A stretch of DNA of 64,000 nucleotides from Paenibacillus doosanensis (GCF_025060755.1 NZ_JANYUY010000001.1:186001-250000), one strand, 5' to 3'; positions 9,748 to 19,146 are shown, counted from the stretch's first letter. Notes: generated by a model not told the origin, from the sequence alone. Numbers and translations: made by a program.

Positions 9748-10824
9748 ATGAACTCGAAAGAACAAATCCGCCTCGGCATTATCGGCGCGGGAAATATCGG
9801 CAACGTACATATTCAAACGTTCGGCCAACTGCCCGAGGACGCCTTCATTGAAGCCGTAACGGACTCGTATTATCCGCTGGCGCAGCAAAGGGCCGCCCAG
9901 TACGGCATCCCGAAATGCTATCAAAGCGCGGAGGAGCTGATCGCCGATCCGGCCGTTGACGCCGTCGTCATCGGCGTGCCGAACCAGTGGCATGCGCCGC
10001 TCGCGGTCCAAGCGCTGCAGGCGGGCAAGCATGTGCTGCTGGAGAAGCCGATGGCCATCGACGTGCCTTCGGCCCGGGAAATCGTCAGAGCGCAGCGCGA
10101 GAGCGGCAAGGTGCTGATGATCCCTCATCAGATGCGCTGGGAATGGCTTCCTCTGCAAATTAAAGAGCAGGTCGATAAGGGGGCGCTGGGACATATCTAT
10201 AACGCCAAAACAGGCTGGTTCCGCCGCAAAGGCATTCCCGGCTGGGGAACATGGTTTACGCAGCGCGAGCAATCGGGCGGCGGACCGCTGATCGACATCG
10301 GGGTCCATATGCTCGACCTGGCCTTCTTCCTGATGGGCAATCCTAAGCCGGTGTCCGTATACGGCTCCGCTTATGCGGAATTCGGACCGCGCAAACGCGG
10401 GATCGGCACTTGGGGCACCCCGAACTGGGACGGCCGGTTTGACGTAGAGGATTTGGCTACCGCGCTCATCAAGATGGAGGACGGGAGCACGCTTTCGCTG
10501 GAAGTCAGCTGGGCCGTCCATATGGATACGGACAGCCAGCACTTCATTCATTTGATGGGCTCCGAGGGAGGGGCGTCCATACGCGGCGGCCAAGGCAAGC
10601 TGCTTACCGAAACGTTCGACCGTGCTATCGAAACGAGCCTGGTCACTCCGGAGAAGGACGAAGGCGGACGCGTCCGGCTGAGCCGCCATTTCATCGAATG
10701 CATCCGCGAAGGAAAGCAGCCGGATACGTCGGCTATGACCGGATTCACGAACAATCTCATTTTGGATGCCATCTACGAATCGTCCAAAACCGGACATGAA
10801 GTGATTCTGGACTGGAATCTGTAG
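9748..10824 (+). CDS. Gfo/Idh/MocA-family NAD(P)-dependent oxidoreductase
   Basis: 358 residues. The N-terminal Rossmann fold has LGIIGAGNIGNVH (9-21), and the family signature EKP is at 99-101 (lysine for proton transfer). The second domain contains GGGPLIDIGVHMLDL with the usual D and H. Enzymes of this family oxidise or reduce sugars or inositols at a ring hydroxyl. It is followed 41 bases downstream by a TIM-barrel sugar isomerase, the standard pairing for carbohydrate catabolism. AGGAGGG seven bases before the ATG decides the start. Substrate not deducible. Confidence 0.9.
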   Translation: MNSKEQIRLGIIGAGNIGNVHIQTFGQLPEDAFIEAVTDSYYPLAQQRAAQYGIPKCYQSAEELIADPAVDAVVIGVPNQWHAPLAVQALQAGKHVLLEKPMAIDVPSAREIVRAQRESGKVLMIPHQMRWEWLPLQIKEQVDKGALGHIYNAKTGWFRRKGIPGWGTWFTQREQSGGGPLIDIGVHMLDLAFFLMGNPKPVSVYGSAYAEFGPRKRGIGTWGTPNWDGRFDVEDLATALIKMEDGSTLSLEVSWAVHMDTDSQHFIHLMGSEGGASIRGGQGKLLTETFDRAIETSLVTPEKDEGGRVRLSRHFIECIREGKQPDTSAMTGFTNNLILDAIYESSKTGHEVILDWNL

Positions 10825-10865
10825 CGCTTTAAGCGAATTTCAACCGTTAAGAGGAGGCCATTTCC

Positions 10866-11714
10866 ATGTTAAAAGGGGTAACACGCGCCGGCATCGGCCA
10901 GGCAGGCTCCATCGAATCCTTTATACAAGCCGCCGCCGAGCACGGCTTCGAGGCTGTCGCTGCGGAAGGCAAGGAGCTGGAGCAGTGGATAGCGGACAAA
11001 GGCTTGGCCGGAGCGCAGGCTTTTCTGAAAGAACACGGCGTCCAGATCGGTACGATCGGCCTATCCGTGCAATGGCGGACGACGGAAGAAGAATTCCGCT
11101 CCGGGCTCGCCAGATTGGCCCAGGATGCGGAAGCGGCCGCCGCTCTCGGCTGCACGGCATGCTGCACTTACGTGCTGCCGTCGACAGACTACTCCGCCGC
11201 CCATTTCATGGCGCTGGCTACGCGCCGGCTGCGCACATGCGCGCAGATACTGGCCCCTTACGGCATCCGGCTCGGGCTGGAATTTGTCGGCCCTCATCAT
11301 TTGCGGACGCGCTGGAGAAATCCTTTCATCTGGGGACTTGCGGAGACGCTGGACTGGATCGACGCAATCGGCGAAAATAACGTAGGACTGCTGTTCGACA
11401 GCTATCATTGGTATACTAACGAGCTGGGCGTGGACGATATATTGCAGCTCGATCCTTCCCGGATCGTCCTCGTTCATATTAACGACGCTCCGGCTGTACC
11501 GGTAGAGGATGTGCTGGATAACGACCGGCTGTTCCCTGGAGAAGGCGTTATCGATCTGGCCGGATTCCTCGGCGCATTGAACCGGATCGGCTATCGGGGA
11601 GTGATTGCGCAGGAAATATTGACGCCGCAGCCGCTCACCGAGCCGAGCAGCGTTCTGCTGAAGCGCTCGCAGGAAGCATTCCGCCGCGTTTATGCGGCCG
11701 CCGGTCTGGAATAA
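10866..11714 (+). CDS. Sugar phosphate isomerase/epimerase-like TIM barrel (AP endonuclease 2 / xylose isomerase-like)
   Basis: 282 residues with the xylose-isomerase-like metal-binding positions: GLEFVGPHH (Glu), LFDSYHWY (Asp and His), VLVHINDAP (His, Asp) and IAQEILTP (Glu) near the C terminus. Family members isomerise or epimerise keto-sugars, or dehydrate inosose (IolE). AGGAGG precedes the ATG. It forms an operon with the oxidoreductase upstream and ends at the terminator at 11782. The exact substrate is not visible. Confidence 0.85.
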   Translation: MLKGVTRAGIGQAGSIESFIQAAAEHGFEAVAAEGKELEQWIADKGLAGAQAFLKEHGVQIGTIGLSVQWRTTEEEFRSGLARLAQDAEAAAALGCTACCTYVLPSTDYSAAHFMALATRRLRTCAQILAPYGIRLGLEFVGPHHLRTRWRNPFIWGLAETLDWIDAIGENNVGLLFDSYHWYTNELGVDDILQLDPSRIVLVHINDAPAVPVEDVLDNDRLFPGEGVIDLAGFLGALNRIGYRGVIAQEILTPQPLTEPSSVLLKRSQEAFRRVYAAAGLE

Positions 11715-11781
11715 CCCTTCGGGAAGCGGCCGGCCAAGTAAGCAAGCTGATGCTCGCCGCAGCTGCACATAGCCTTGTAAT

Positions 11782-11806
11782 AAGCCCCGGCGCGAGCCGG
11801 GGCTTT
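11782..11806. terminator. Rho-independent terminator
   Basis: AAGCCCCGGC, loop GCGA, GCCGGGGCTT then TCTT. It ends the oxidoreductase/isomerase operon and may also stop the convergent lipoprotein gene. Confidence 0.85.
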
Positions 11807-11850
11807 CTTCGTTCTCCACACGCATTCGCTCATCTCCAGAAGCGTTCTCG

Positions 11851-13506
11851 CTATTTCGCGCTGCCTGCCATCTTGCGGTCATAGGCCGCCTGATAAATTT
11901 CCAGGTAACGGCTAAGTCCCAATTTTTCCAGCGACTGCACGTAATCGTTCCACTCCGCTTCGATGTCGAGATCGCCTAGAACGGCGCGGGTCAAAAAATC
12001 CTCGCGGCACCTGTCGATCGGCTTGCTTAAATCAGCCAGCTCCTCCGCTTGATCGCTTGTAAAAAACAAAGGCGGCACGATCTTGTTTTTCTCGATTCGA
12101 TAAGGCTCGTAGTTTTTTTTCGTTTCCTGATACAGCACGACTTCCAGCGGATTGTCCGGGTCCGCCGCCTGGCTGAGCCGCCACTCGTTGGAACGGTATG
12201 AAGGCCCCGTCTGCGACCAATGAACGTTCTGCTTCTTCCCGGGAATCCCCGGCAGCTTCAGCTGTCTCCATCTGGCATGATGTCCGTCGATTCCGACGTC
12301 GTCTTCCTCAGCCCAGCTCCATTCCTTATCCGGTCGCCCTACGTTGCTCCGGAAGGTCGCCTCCCCGCTGTAGAGCAAATCCGCCAAACGAAACGCCGCC
12401 TCCGGGCTCTGCGCCTTGTTCGTAATGATGAAAGCGCCCTGCGTCACCGCCCCGTACGGATTGTATACCGCCGTTCTCCAGCCTCCCGGCCCTTGCAAAG
12501 GGGGAACCGTCACGTACTGCTTCCAGCGGCTCTTATCCATATCGCTGAAAATCGCCGGATTTTGCGCGGGTATAGCGCCAATGATCGCATCGTTGGGATT
12601 CTCTCCAAGCTGCTTCAATTGCACCCTATCCTGGGTAAACGTCTGGGGAGCCAGCAAATCCGCTTCGTACAGCCGATGCAAATATTCAAGCCCCTCCTTC
12701 CAGCCCTGCTGGTTGTATGCGACATGAATGCTGCCGTCCTTTACGAACATGTGGCTGCTGTCGCTCTCTATGAACGACTCCATCAAAAACGACTCGATGC
12801 TGCCCGACGGCGTGTTCGTAGCCCCGACGAGCGGAAGCTCGTCCGCCTCTCCGTTGCCGTTAGGGTCCTTTTCCTTAAACGCCTTCAGCACGTCGAAAAA
12901 TTGCCCGGTCGTCGTCGGCATGGCCAGACCGAGCTTGTCGAGCCACGTTTGATTGATCCACATCTTCGTTCCTTGCGTGCAATGGTAGCATTCGTTCACC
13001 AGCGGAAGCCCGTAAATATTGCCGTCCGGCGTCGTTATCATATCGCGGACATACGGCGCTTCCTCAAGCACCCTCTTCGTTTCCGTCCCGTACTTGTCGA
13101 TCAGCTCGTTGAGCGGAAGGAAGACGCCGTCCTTGCCGTACAGCGCCTGCAGCACCGGATTGACGTTGAGCCCGAGGAACACGTCCGGATAATCTCCGCT
13201 GGCCAAAGCAAGCGTCATCTTCTGCTCCGCGCTCTTGGGAGGAACGACCTCCCATTCAATGCGCAGGTTCGTCGTCTCTTCGATCCATTTGCTGAATTCA
13301 TTGGTTGCGAAGTTGTCCACCCGGTTGTTATCCATAACCATGATGCGGATCGTGGCCGGCTGCTTCGTAATCGGAAATATCCCGGCCGGACTTACGGCGA
13401 CGGCGGCGTTATCGTCGTCAGGCTGCTCCGCCTCATGCTTGCAGCCGCCTGTCAGCAGAAGCGTTACGGCTGCCAGAGCAAGCCATGCTACTTTTGTGCT
13501 ATGCAT
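11851..13506 (-). CDS. Extracellular sugar-binding lipoprotein (family 1 solute-binding protein)
   Basis: 551 residues. The N terminus is a lipoprotein signal (hydrophobic 8-19, LLLTGGCK with Cys22 as the probable lipid-modified residue; threonine at -3 is slightly unusual). The rest is the long LipO-type family 1 solute-binding fold, opening with TIRIMVMDNNRVDN. It is the third gene of a response regulator - histidine kinase - binding protein operon. No permease genes (LplB/LplC type) accompany it, so it either uses permeases encoded elsewhere or presents ligand to the histidine kinase next to it. Carbohydrate ligand inferred from family. Confidence 0.85.
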   Translation of the reverse strand: MHSTKVAWLALAAVTLLLTGGCKHEAEQPDDDNAAVAVSPAGIFPITKQPATIRIMVMDNNRVDNFATNEFSKWIEETTNLRIEWEVVPPKSAEQKMTLALASGDYPDVFLGLNVNPVLQALYGKDGVFLPLNELIDKYGTETKRVLEEAPYVRDMITTPDGNIYGLPLVNECYHCTQGTKMWINQTWLDKLGLAMPTTTGQFFDVLKAFKEKDPNGNGEADELPLVGATNTPSGSIESFLMESFIESDSSHMFVKDGSIHVAYNQQGWKEGLEYLHRLYEADLLAPQTFTQDRVQLKQLGENPNDAIIGAIPAQNPAIFSDMDKSRWKQYVTVPPLQGPGGWRTAVYNPYGAVTQGAFIITNKAQSPEAAFRLADLLYSGEATFRSNVGRPDKEWSWAEEDDVGIDGHHARWRQLKLPGIPGKKQNVHWSQTGPSYRSNEWRLSQAADPDNPLEVVLYQETKKNYEPYRIEKNKIVPPLFFTSDQAEELADLSKPIDRCREDFLTRAVLGDLDIEAEWNDYVQSLEKLGLSRYLEIYQAAYDRKMAGSAK

Positions 13507-13554
13507 GCAACCTACCTGCCCTTTTCCAAGATGAAATGCATTCTAAAGCTGTCC

Positions 13555-15420
13555 TTACCCGGTTGACGCCTCCAGGGGCCGGGTCGGCCTGCCGTTCTTC
13601 CCTCCATCGTCAGCGGGCAGCGCCGGCTGCAAAATATGGGCGGGGCGCTTGTCCGGCATATGCAGCGTCACCGTAGTCCCCGCTCCCGCAGCTCCCCGAA
13701 CCGTAACGCCGTAGCGGTCGCCGAATACCATGCGGATACGGTTGTGCACATTCAACAGGCCGATGCCCCCCTGCTCTTCGCCGCCGCTTCGCTCGGGCGG
13801 ACGCTCCAGGAGAAGCCGCTTCTCAAGCTCCTTCAGCCGCTCCTCCGGGATTCCGATTCCGTTATCGGTAATCGTGACGAATAAATCGCCGTTGTCCGCC
13901 GTCATCCCGATGCGCACGTAATGATGCTCTTCAATGCCATCGGGGAACGCGTGCTTGAACGCATTTTCAACGAGCGGCTGCAGCGATAAGCGAACCATCG
14001 TTTTAAGCAAATATTCCGGCGGAATGTCGACTTGCAGTTCAAACTCCCTCTCGAACCGGTAATTCATAATGGTCATGAAATGCAGCACATGCTTCAATTC
14101 ACTCGCCACCGTGATCTCTTCCAGATCGGCTCTTACCGAGTAGCGCAGCATGTAAGACAGCGAACGGACGATATCTTTAATTTCGTTCGAATCCTGAACG
14201 ACCGCATAGCAGATCACCGTCTCCAGCGTGTTATACAAAAAATGCGGATTGATCTGCAGCTGCAGCGCCTGGAATTCGGCGACCTGCCGTTTCAACAAAT
14301 GCTCCTGGTTTTTCAACTCGGCCGCATAAACTTGATCGACCAAATCCGCCAACCGCGCTACCATGACGTTGTAGCTGCGAATCAAACGATCCATTTCATC
14401 CTTATCCCCCGTCATCGGCACCTGGGTCCAGTTTCCTTTCTCCGTCTGCCTCATCCCGTTCTCCAGCCGACGGATGGGCCGAATGATCGTCTGGCCGAAC
14501 CTGTATGCCAGTATCAAGGCGACAATCAGCGCGAATGCGCAGGTAATAAGGGTTGTCTGCCGGATGTTCAAGATCGGCTTTCTCAACTCGTTCACCGGCA
14601 AGGAAGCGACGAGCGTCCACCCGGAATAATCGGAACGGCGGCTAAAATTGGCCCGCCCGCTTTTCTTGTCTATAAAAAAGCGGTTCGCATTATCTTGAAG
14701 CTGCGTATACAGCTCGCCTTCCAACTGCTTTCCGATTTTGGAAGAGGACGGATGGTACACGATGCGCCCCCGGTCGTTGACGATGTAGAAATAACCGGTA
14801 TCCCCGAGCTTAATTCCTTTCCACAGCGTCGTCAGTTCTTCTATCTTCAGTTCGACGCCGAGAATCCCCTTGAACGCTTTGGAGGTTTGCCTGCCGGAAA
14901 TTTTGCGAGCCAGCGCAAGATTGCCGTTCGTGAAGCTCCAATCCATAATCGTCAGGCTGCCGTCATCCTTGGTCATCTCCTTCAGATCGTCCAAGCTGTC
15001 GGATAAGACCGCGTCGTTAACCGTCAAGCTCGGGGCGTTCACGTCAAATACGCTGCTCCCGTTATAACCGACCAAATACATTAAGCTGATCTCGGGGTTA
15101 TTGATGAAAATCGGCTGAATGACCTTCTCCTTAATTTGGGAAGGCAGCGTGAACATCGAATAAAAGCTTTTATCGTTCGTGTCCAGAAATTCTTTTACAC
15201 TGGAGGAAGAAAGTGCGGATAAGGTCGCCCGCTCATAATTTTTTAAATATAAGTCCGTATGATGCATCGCGTTGTCGACAATTTGGGTCAATAGCTTCTC
15301 CGTCTGCCTGTCCAGCTCCTTGGACGACTGCTGATACAGCGTAACGCCGATAATGGAGGAGGTCAACGCGATCACTATGGCAAAATAAACGAATATTTTT
15401 CCGGCCAAGCTGGATTTCAT
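13555..15420 (-). CDS. YesM-type sensor histidine kinase
   Basis: 621 residues. Membrane segments at about 8-28 and 288-308 enclose an extracellular Cache-like sensor domain; a HAMP linker follows (about 309-362). The His_kinase domain has LQINPHFLYNTLE with phospho-acceptor H393, and the ATPase part has LVENAFKH (N486) and DNGIGIP (519-525). It starts one base after the stop of the response regulator gene, so the pair is translationally coupled. YesM kinases sense extracellular carbohydrate, often through a binding protein like the one encoded 48 bases downstream. Confidence 0.93.
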   Translation of the reverse strand: MKSSLAGKIFVYFAIVIALTSSIIGVTLYQQSSKELDRQTEKLLTQIVDNAMHHTDLYLKNYERATLSALSSSSVKEFLDTNDKSFYSMFTLPSQIKEKVIQPIFINNPEISLMYLVGYNGSSVFDVNAPSLTVNDAVLSDSLDDLKEMTKDDGSLTIMDWSFTNGNLALARKISGRQTSKAFKGILGVELKIEELTTLWKGIKLGDTGYFYIVNDRGRIVYHPSSSKIGKQLEGELYTQLQDNANRFFIDKKSGRANFSRRSDYSGWTLVASLPVNELRKPILNIRQTTLITCAFALIVALILAYRFGQTIIRPIRRLENGMRQTEKGNWTQVPMTGDKDEMDRLIRSYNVMVARLADLVDQVYAAELKNQEHLLKRQVAEFQALQLQINPHFLYNTLETVICYAVVQDSNEIKDIVRSLSYMLRYSVRADLEEITVASELKHVLHFMTIMNYRFEREFELQVDIPPEYLLKTMVRLSLQPLVENAFKHAFPDGIEEHHYVRIGMTADNGDLFVTITDNGIGIPEERLKELEKRLLLERPPERSGGEEQGGIGLLNVHNRIRMVFGDRYGVTVRGAAGAGTTVTLHMPDKRPAHILQPALPADDGGKNGRPTRPLEASTG

Positions 15421-15421
15421 G

Positions 15422-16444
15422 TTATTTGATCCCTAGCATTTGTCTATATTCCGTCGGGGAAATGCCGGTCATTTTCTTGAATATTTTGGAAAAATGTGGA
15501 TAGTTCTGGTACCCGATTTCCATTCCCACATCCACAATTTTGTAATGCGGCAGCTCAAGCAGCCGCTTAGCCATCTCGATCCGCTTTCTCATCCGGTATT
15601 GAACGAACGTTTCATTGGTCATCTTTTTAAAAAAATAACTGAAATACGTCGGCGCGAGCCCGACTCTTTCAGCGACCGCCTCCAGGCTGATCTCCTCGGC
15701 GATATGATCGTCGATGTAGGATTTCGCTTCCTCGAACACGCTCTTCTGATTGCCTCCGCGCCACTGCGCAAGCTGGCCGCACCAATGAATCAGCTCCGAT
15801 TCGAGATGCTTAAAGAGCTCGTCCCGGTTCTTGGCAGACTTCGGCGGCGGCGTATCGGCAAATTGGTATAGCTCGCGGGCATTCAGCTTCTTGACCAGCG
15901 CCTTCAATACATCGGCTATCGTCTGCTCAAGCTGCTCGGTGTCGAGAGCCCCGCATAAGTCATCCCCGCTCCAGCGCAGCAGAAGCCGGTCAATGCCCTC
16001 GAAATCGGCCGACCAGATCGCCGTTTCCGCCTGCTCCAGCCATTCGCTATACGCGGATACCGATAATGAATGCACTTTCTCCTGATACAGAAGACGGTCA
16101 AGCACCGGGTACAGCTCCAATTCGGTTACCGGCTTCAGCAAATATTCCTTAACCCCGTACGTCAAACATTTCTGAGCATAAGTAAAATCCCCGTAACCGG
16201 AGATAACGACGGTTCTAATATTCAGGTTCATCTCGGCGATGTGCCTGCACAGCTCCAAGCCGTCCATTTTCGGCATGCGAATATCCGTGAATACCATATC
16301 CGGCTTCTGCTTGCGAATCTCGGCCACCGCCTCCGCGCCGTTCGGCACGGCATAGGCATGTACCCCCTGGCTGTAATGCTTGATCAGCTTCGTGAGCCCG
16401 GCCCGAATCATCGGCTCGTCATCGACGACAAGGATTTGCTTCAT
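15422..16444 (-). CDS. YesN-type response regulator with AraC DNA-binding domain
   Basis: 340 residues from the ATG at 16444 (MKQILVVDDEP), chosen because the family begins there and AAGGGA lies eight bases upstream; an ATG nine bases earlier is possible. The receiver domain has D8-D9 and phospho-acceptor D54 (VFTDIRMPKMDG). A middle linker and a C-terminal AraC-type double helix-turn-helix (about 240-340, ending SKIFKKMTGISPTEYR) follow. It is the first gene of the operon with the YesM-type kinase and the lipoprotein, and presumably activates sugar-uptake genes outside the window. Confidence 0.93.
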   Translation of the reverse strand: MKQILVVDDEPMIRAGLTKLIKHYSQGVHAYAVPNGAEAVAEIRKQKPDMVFTDIRMPKMDGLELCRHIAEMNLNIRTVVISGYGDFTYAQKCLTYGVKEYLLKPVTELELYPVLDRLLYQEKVHSLSVSAYSEWLEQAETAIWSADFEGIDRLLLRWSGDDLCGALDTEQLEQTIADVLKALVKKLNARELYQFADTPPPKSAKNRDELFKHLESELIHWCGQLAQWRGGNQKSVFEEAKSYIDDHIAEEISLEAVAERVGLAPTYFSYFFKKMTNETFVQYRMRKRIEMAKRLLELPHYKIVDVGMEIGYQNYPHFSKIFKKMTGISPTEYRQMLGIK

Positions 16445-16526
16445 GACATCCATCCCTTCCCTTCCGTCAAATTGTTTGCTGTCAACCCATTCGAATGCCA
16501 AATCTTGCTGTAACGCGCTTCACCTC

Positions 16527-16570
16527 GTTATAATGCAACCGTGAAAGGTCACATCAATAAAGCGCTTACT
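16527..16570 (-). promoter_or_regulatory. cre-like catabolite site next to a probable promoter of the YesN/YesM operon
   Basis: On the minus strand TTGATG and TATAAC (16527-16532) form a weak promoter with a 19-base spacer. Immediately upstream is ATAAAGCGCTTACT (16557-16570), which matches the CcpA operator core (AAAGCGCTTWC) except for the first two bases. Catabolite control by CcpA is inferred. Confidence 0.45.
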
Positions 16571-16650
16571 AAATTTGCGGAACGGCTGCCTTTTCCTTAT
16601 TTTACTACAAAGATGCTCGGTATGACACCCTCTTATCCCCAAGAACAAAT

Positions 16651-16806
16651 CCGCCAAAAGTGACGTGATGCTCTGAAGCTTATTCCGTCCGCATCCAGCC
16701 TAAGCTGGATCGGCGTCTAACCCTTCCTCTGGGATCGTTCTATGAGTAGACTTTACTTTCGGGGGAGAACCCGGATATCCTCAGGTTATTGCTGCGCATC
16801 ATTTCC
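16651..16806 (-). ncRNA. Candidate structured RNA, copy 1 (unassigned class)
   Basis: About 156 bases in the 442-base gap between the ku and YesN-type genes align end to end with 43091-43247. Hairpin ATCCAGC/GCTGGAT (16693-16710) becomes ATCAAGC/GCTTGAT in the other copy, a compensatory change in the third pair from the loop. A CGGG/CCCG hairpin with a GGAGAA loop lies at 16760-16774. The ends GTGATGC and GCATCAT can close the molecule. G-U pairs in the closing stem of the second copy slightly favour the minus strand. It lies directly beyond the ku terminator and about 200 bases before the response regulator. Riboswitch, small RNA or mobile palindromic element remain open. Confidence 0.5.
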
Positions 16807-16818
16807 TAAACAATAAAT

Positions 16819-16840
16819 AAACCCCACAAAAGTGGGGTTT
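16819..16840 (-). terminator. Terminator of ku
   Basis: AAACCCCAC, loop of four, GTGGGGTTT, followed on the minus strand by ATTTATTG. Confidence 0.8.
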
Positions 16841-16886
16841 CGGCTGCGAGGCGTATTCAGTTGCCGTGCTAAAAGCAAAATCGCCG

Positions 16887-17756
16887 TTAGGAAGCGGATT
16901 CGGCCGCAGCCGTGTCGGATGCCTGTTTGGCCCTCCGCTTCGCTTTCGGCTTGGCGGATTTGCCGGACGGAGCAGGCGGCTCCGCCGGCGTCACAGCCTC
17001 AAGGCTCGCTTGGAGCGCGCTCATCAAATCTAGGATGCCGCTCTGCGAAGCGGCAGGAGGAGCGGTGCGAATGTCTTCGCCGGCCATTTTACGTTCGATC
17101 GCGTCGATCAGTCTTAGGCGGTATTCATTCGGGTAAGCAGCCGGATCGAATGTCCCCGATAAATGGGAAATAAGCATCTGCGCCATCGCCAGTTCCTTCT
17201 CTCCGACAGATTGCTGCTCCGGCATATTCGGCACCTGCTGCACCTGCCGAACTTCATCCGGGTAAAACATCGTTTCCATGACCAAGCATCCGTCGCATAT
17301 GCGGATGGCGGCCAAACTAACTTTGGACCGTATCGCGATTTGGCCTATGGCGATTTTTCCGCTGCTTCTCAGCGCTTCGGCGAACAGCGTATACGCGCTT
17401 GTCCCGAGCTCGCCCGGTCCCAGGTAATAGGTTTTATGATAATATACCGGATCGATGTCGGACGGCTCTACGAAACGGACAATCCGAAGCTCTTTATTCG
17501 TCTCCGGCAGCAGATCGTCAAGCTCTTCTTTCTCGAACAGCACAAACCGGTTTTTCTCGATCTCATAGCCGCGGATGATCTGCTCCCATTCCACATCCGT
17601 TTGACATGCGGGACAGTGCCGCACATTTTGCACAGGGGCGCCGCAGTCCCGATGCACATACTTCATGGCGATCTCCTTCTCTTCCGTCGCGGAGTACAGC
17701 TTAACGGGAATATGTACGAGCCCGAAGCTTACCGCTCCCTTCCAAATCGTATGCAT
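16887..17756 (-). CDS. ku: Bacterial Ku, DNA end-binding protein for non-homologous end joining
   Basis: 289 residues from the ATG at 17756 (MHTIWKGAVSFGLVHIPVKL, the family start), with GGAGG ten bases upstream. The Ku beta-barrel core covers about 1-255; the C-terminal tail (about 255-289) is rich in Lys, Arg, Ala and Pro, as expected for the DNA-binding extension. Bacterial Ku forms a homodimeric ring on broken ends and recruits the ligase LigD, important in dormant spores. No ligD gene is adjacent, whereas many genomes couple the two. C-x2-C pair in HCPACQTD is unusual but seen in some Firmicutes. Confidence 0.93.
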   Translation of the reverse strand: MHTIWKGAVSFGLVHIPVKLYSATEEKEIAMKYVHRDCGAPVQNVRHCPACQTDVEWEQIIRGYEIEKNRFVLFEKEELDDLLPETNKELRIVRFVEPSDIDPVYYHKTYYLGPGELGTSAYTLFAEALRSSGKIAIGQIAIRSKVSLAAIRICDGCLVMETMFYPDEVRQVQQVPNMPEQQSVGEKELAMAQMLISHLSGTFDPAAYPNEYRLRLIDAIERKMAGEDIRTAPPAASQSGILDLMSALQASLEAVTPAEPPAPSGKSAKPKAKRRAKQASDTAAAESAS

Positions 17757-17892
17757 CGCATAAGAACCTCCATCCGAAGTGAATTCTATTACTATGATCT
17801 CCACTTCATAGAGAAACTATACTTTGCTATAATCGGGCTTCCGGCTGCGGAGCGGAAGCCCGATGTTGAGCGGCCTGCGTCCGCTCGCCGTT

Positions 17893-19146
17893 TTAACCGA
17901 TCGCGAGCTTGACGCCGGCCAGCACAAGGCCGATCAAAAACCCGCAGATCGCCCCGTTCACCCTGATCCACTGCAAATCTTTGCCGACTTTATCCTCCAT
18001 AAGGTTGATGAGCGTTTCGTCGTCGAACCGGTCGATATTTTCCTGAATCAGCGCTCCGATTTTATGGTGATTCGCCTCGATCATGCGGCCGATTTGCTCC
18101 CGCAAACCGAGCTCAAGCTTATTTAGCAGCTCGTCATCGGACTCGATCCGCTGGATGATCCGCGAGGCGAACGGCAAAACATAAGCTTCGGCGTAGCCAT
18201 CCTCCCGAACCCATTCCAAAGCCCGGACATGCAGCCGCTTCAGCAGCTCAAGCAGCTTCTCCTCCAACTGAAACTGCGTCAGCAGCTGCTCCTTCCACGC
18301 ATCGAGCTCCGAAGCGATATTGTCCCGGTGCGCCGGATTGTCCAGCCAAAACCGCAGCGATTGCAGCACCGCCTTGCGGTTGGTGTTCTCCTGCATTCGC
18401 AGCCCTTCGATGCCGCTTAATATAAATTGCTGGATTAAGCTGCCGAGCTTCTCCTCGTTGAAGTAACCTACAAAAGCGTTCAGCGCGAACTGCATCAGCC
18501 CGTTCGTCTTCAAATGAGTTAACGCTTGCGCGGCCATCGCTCCCATCCGGTTGCGGATCTCTTCCTTCATGACAAGCTGCTCCGCCAGATCGAGCACGAA
18601 ATCGAAAACCTTCTCGTCGTATCGTCTCGAATACACCTGTTCCAGCAAAGCATTGACGATGCTGCGCGTGTCCAGCGATTCGACCAGCTTGCGGATTTCC
18701 CGCTCTCCGTAAGCGGCGAGCTTCTCCAACGGAACCTGCTGCAGAATGAATTCGCTTATGGCGGCGATGCCCGCCTTGGCGCTATCGGTGGATAGCTGCT
18801 CCTGGGCCCCGCGCAGCAATTTGATGACGAGCGGAACCTGCGACAGCTTGTCCACGATGCTTTGCTTGCTCAGCAAGTCGTTCTGAATCGTCGATATAAA
18901 CGCCTTGGACACTTTATCGCGATTTTTGGGCAGTAAGGCCGTATGCGGAATCGGGATTCCGAGAGGGTGACGGAATAAAGCCGTAACCGCAAACCAGTCG
19001 GCGAGCCCGCCTACGAGCCCCGCTTCGAAGCCGCTTTGCGCAAAGCCGATCCAAGGATTCGTCCCATCTAAAAATAAAGTTCCCGCGAAGCCCGCAGCCA
19101 TGACTCCGAGCGATACGGATGCCGTATGTTTGGAATTTCCACTCAC
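17893..19146 (-). CDS. DUF445 family membrane protein (YheB-like)
   Basis: 417 residues. N-terminal hydrophobic stretch (about 10-60, with GGLADWFAVTALFRHPLGIPIPHTALLP, hallmark of DUF445), long amphipathic helical middle, and a C-terminal membrane helix (ICGFLIGLVLAGVKLAIG). The family is widespread in Bacillales with no settled function. It stands alone, followed by ku in the same direction with a 136-base gap that includes the ku leader. Confidence 0.88.
   Translation of the reverse strand: MSGNSKHTASVSLGVMAAGFAGTLFLDGTNPWIGFAQSGFEAGLVGGLADWFAVTALFRHPLGIPIPHTALLPKNRDKVSKAFISTIQNDLLSKQSIVDKLSQVPLVIKLLRGAQEQLSTDSAKAGIAAISEFILQQVPLEKLAAYGEREIRKLVESLDTRSIVNALLEQVYSRRYDEKVFDFVLDLAEQLVMKEEIRNRMGAMAAQALTHLKTNGLMQFALNAFVGYFNEEKLGSLIQQFILSGIEGLRMQENTNRKAVLQSLRFWLDNPAHRDNIASELDAWKEQLLTQFQLEEKLLELLKRLHVRALEWVREDGYAEAYVLPFASRIIQRIESDDELLNKLELGLREQIGRMIEANHHKIGALIQENIDRFDDETLINLMEDKVGKDLQWIRVNGAICGFLIGLVLAGVKLAIG

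Noticed and set aside
12220-13566. 448-codon open frame opposite the lipoprotein gene
   Set aside because: Arg/Leu/His-rich shadow without start signals.
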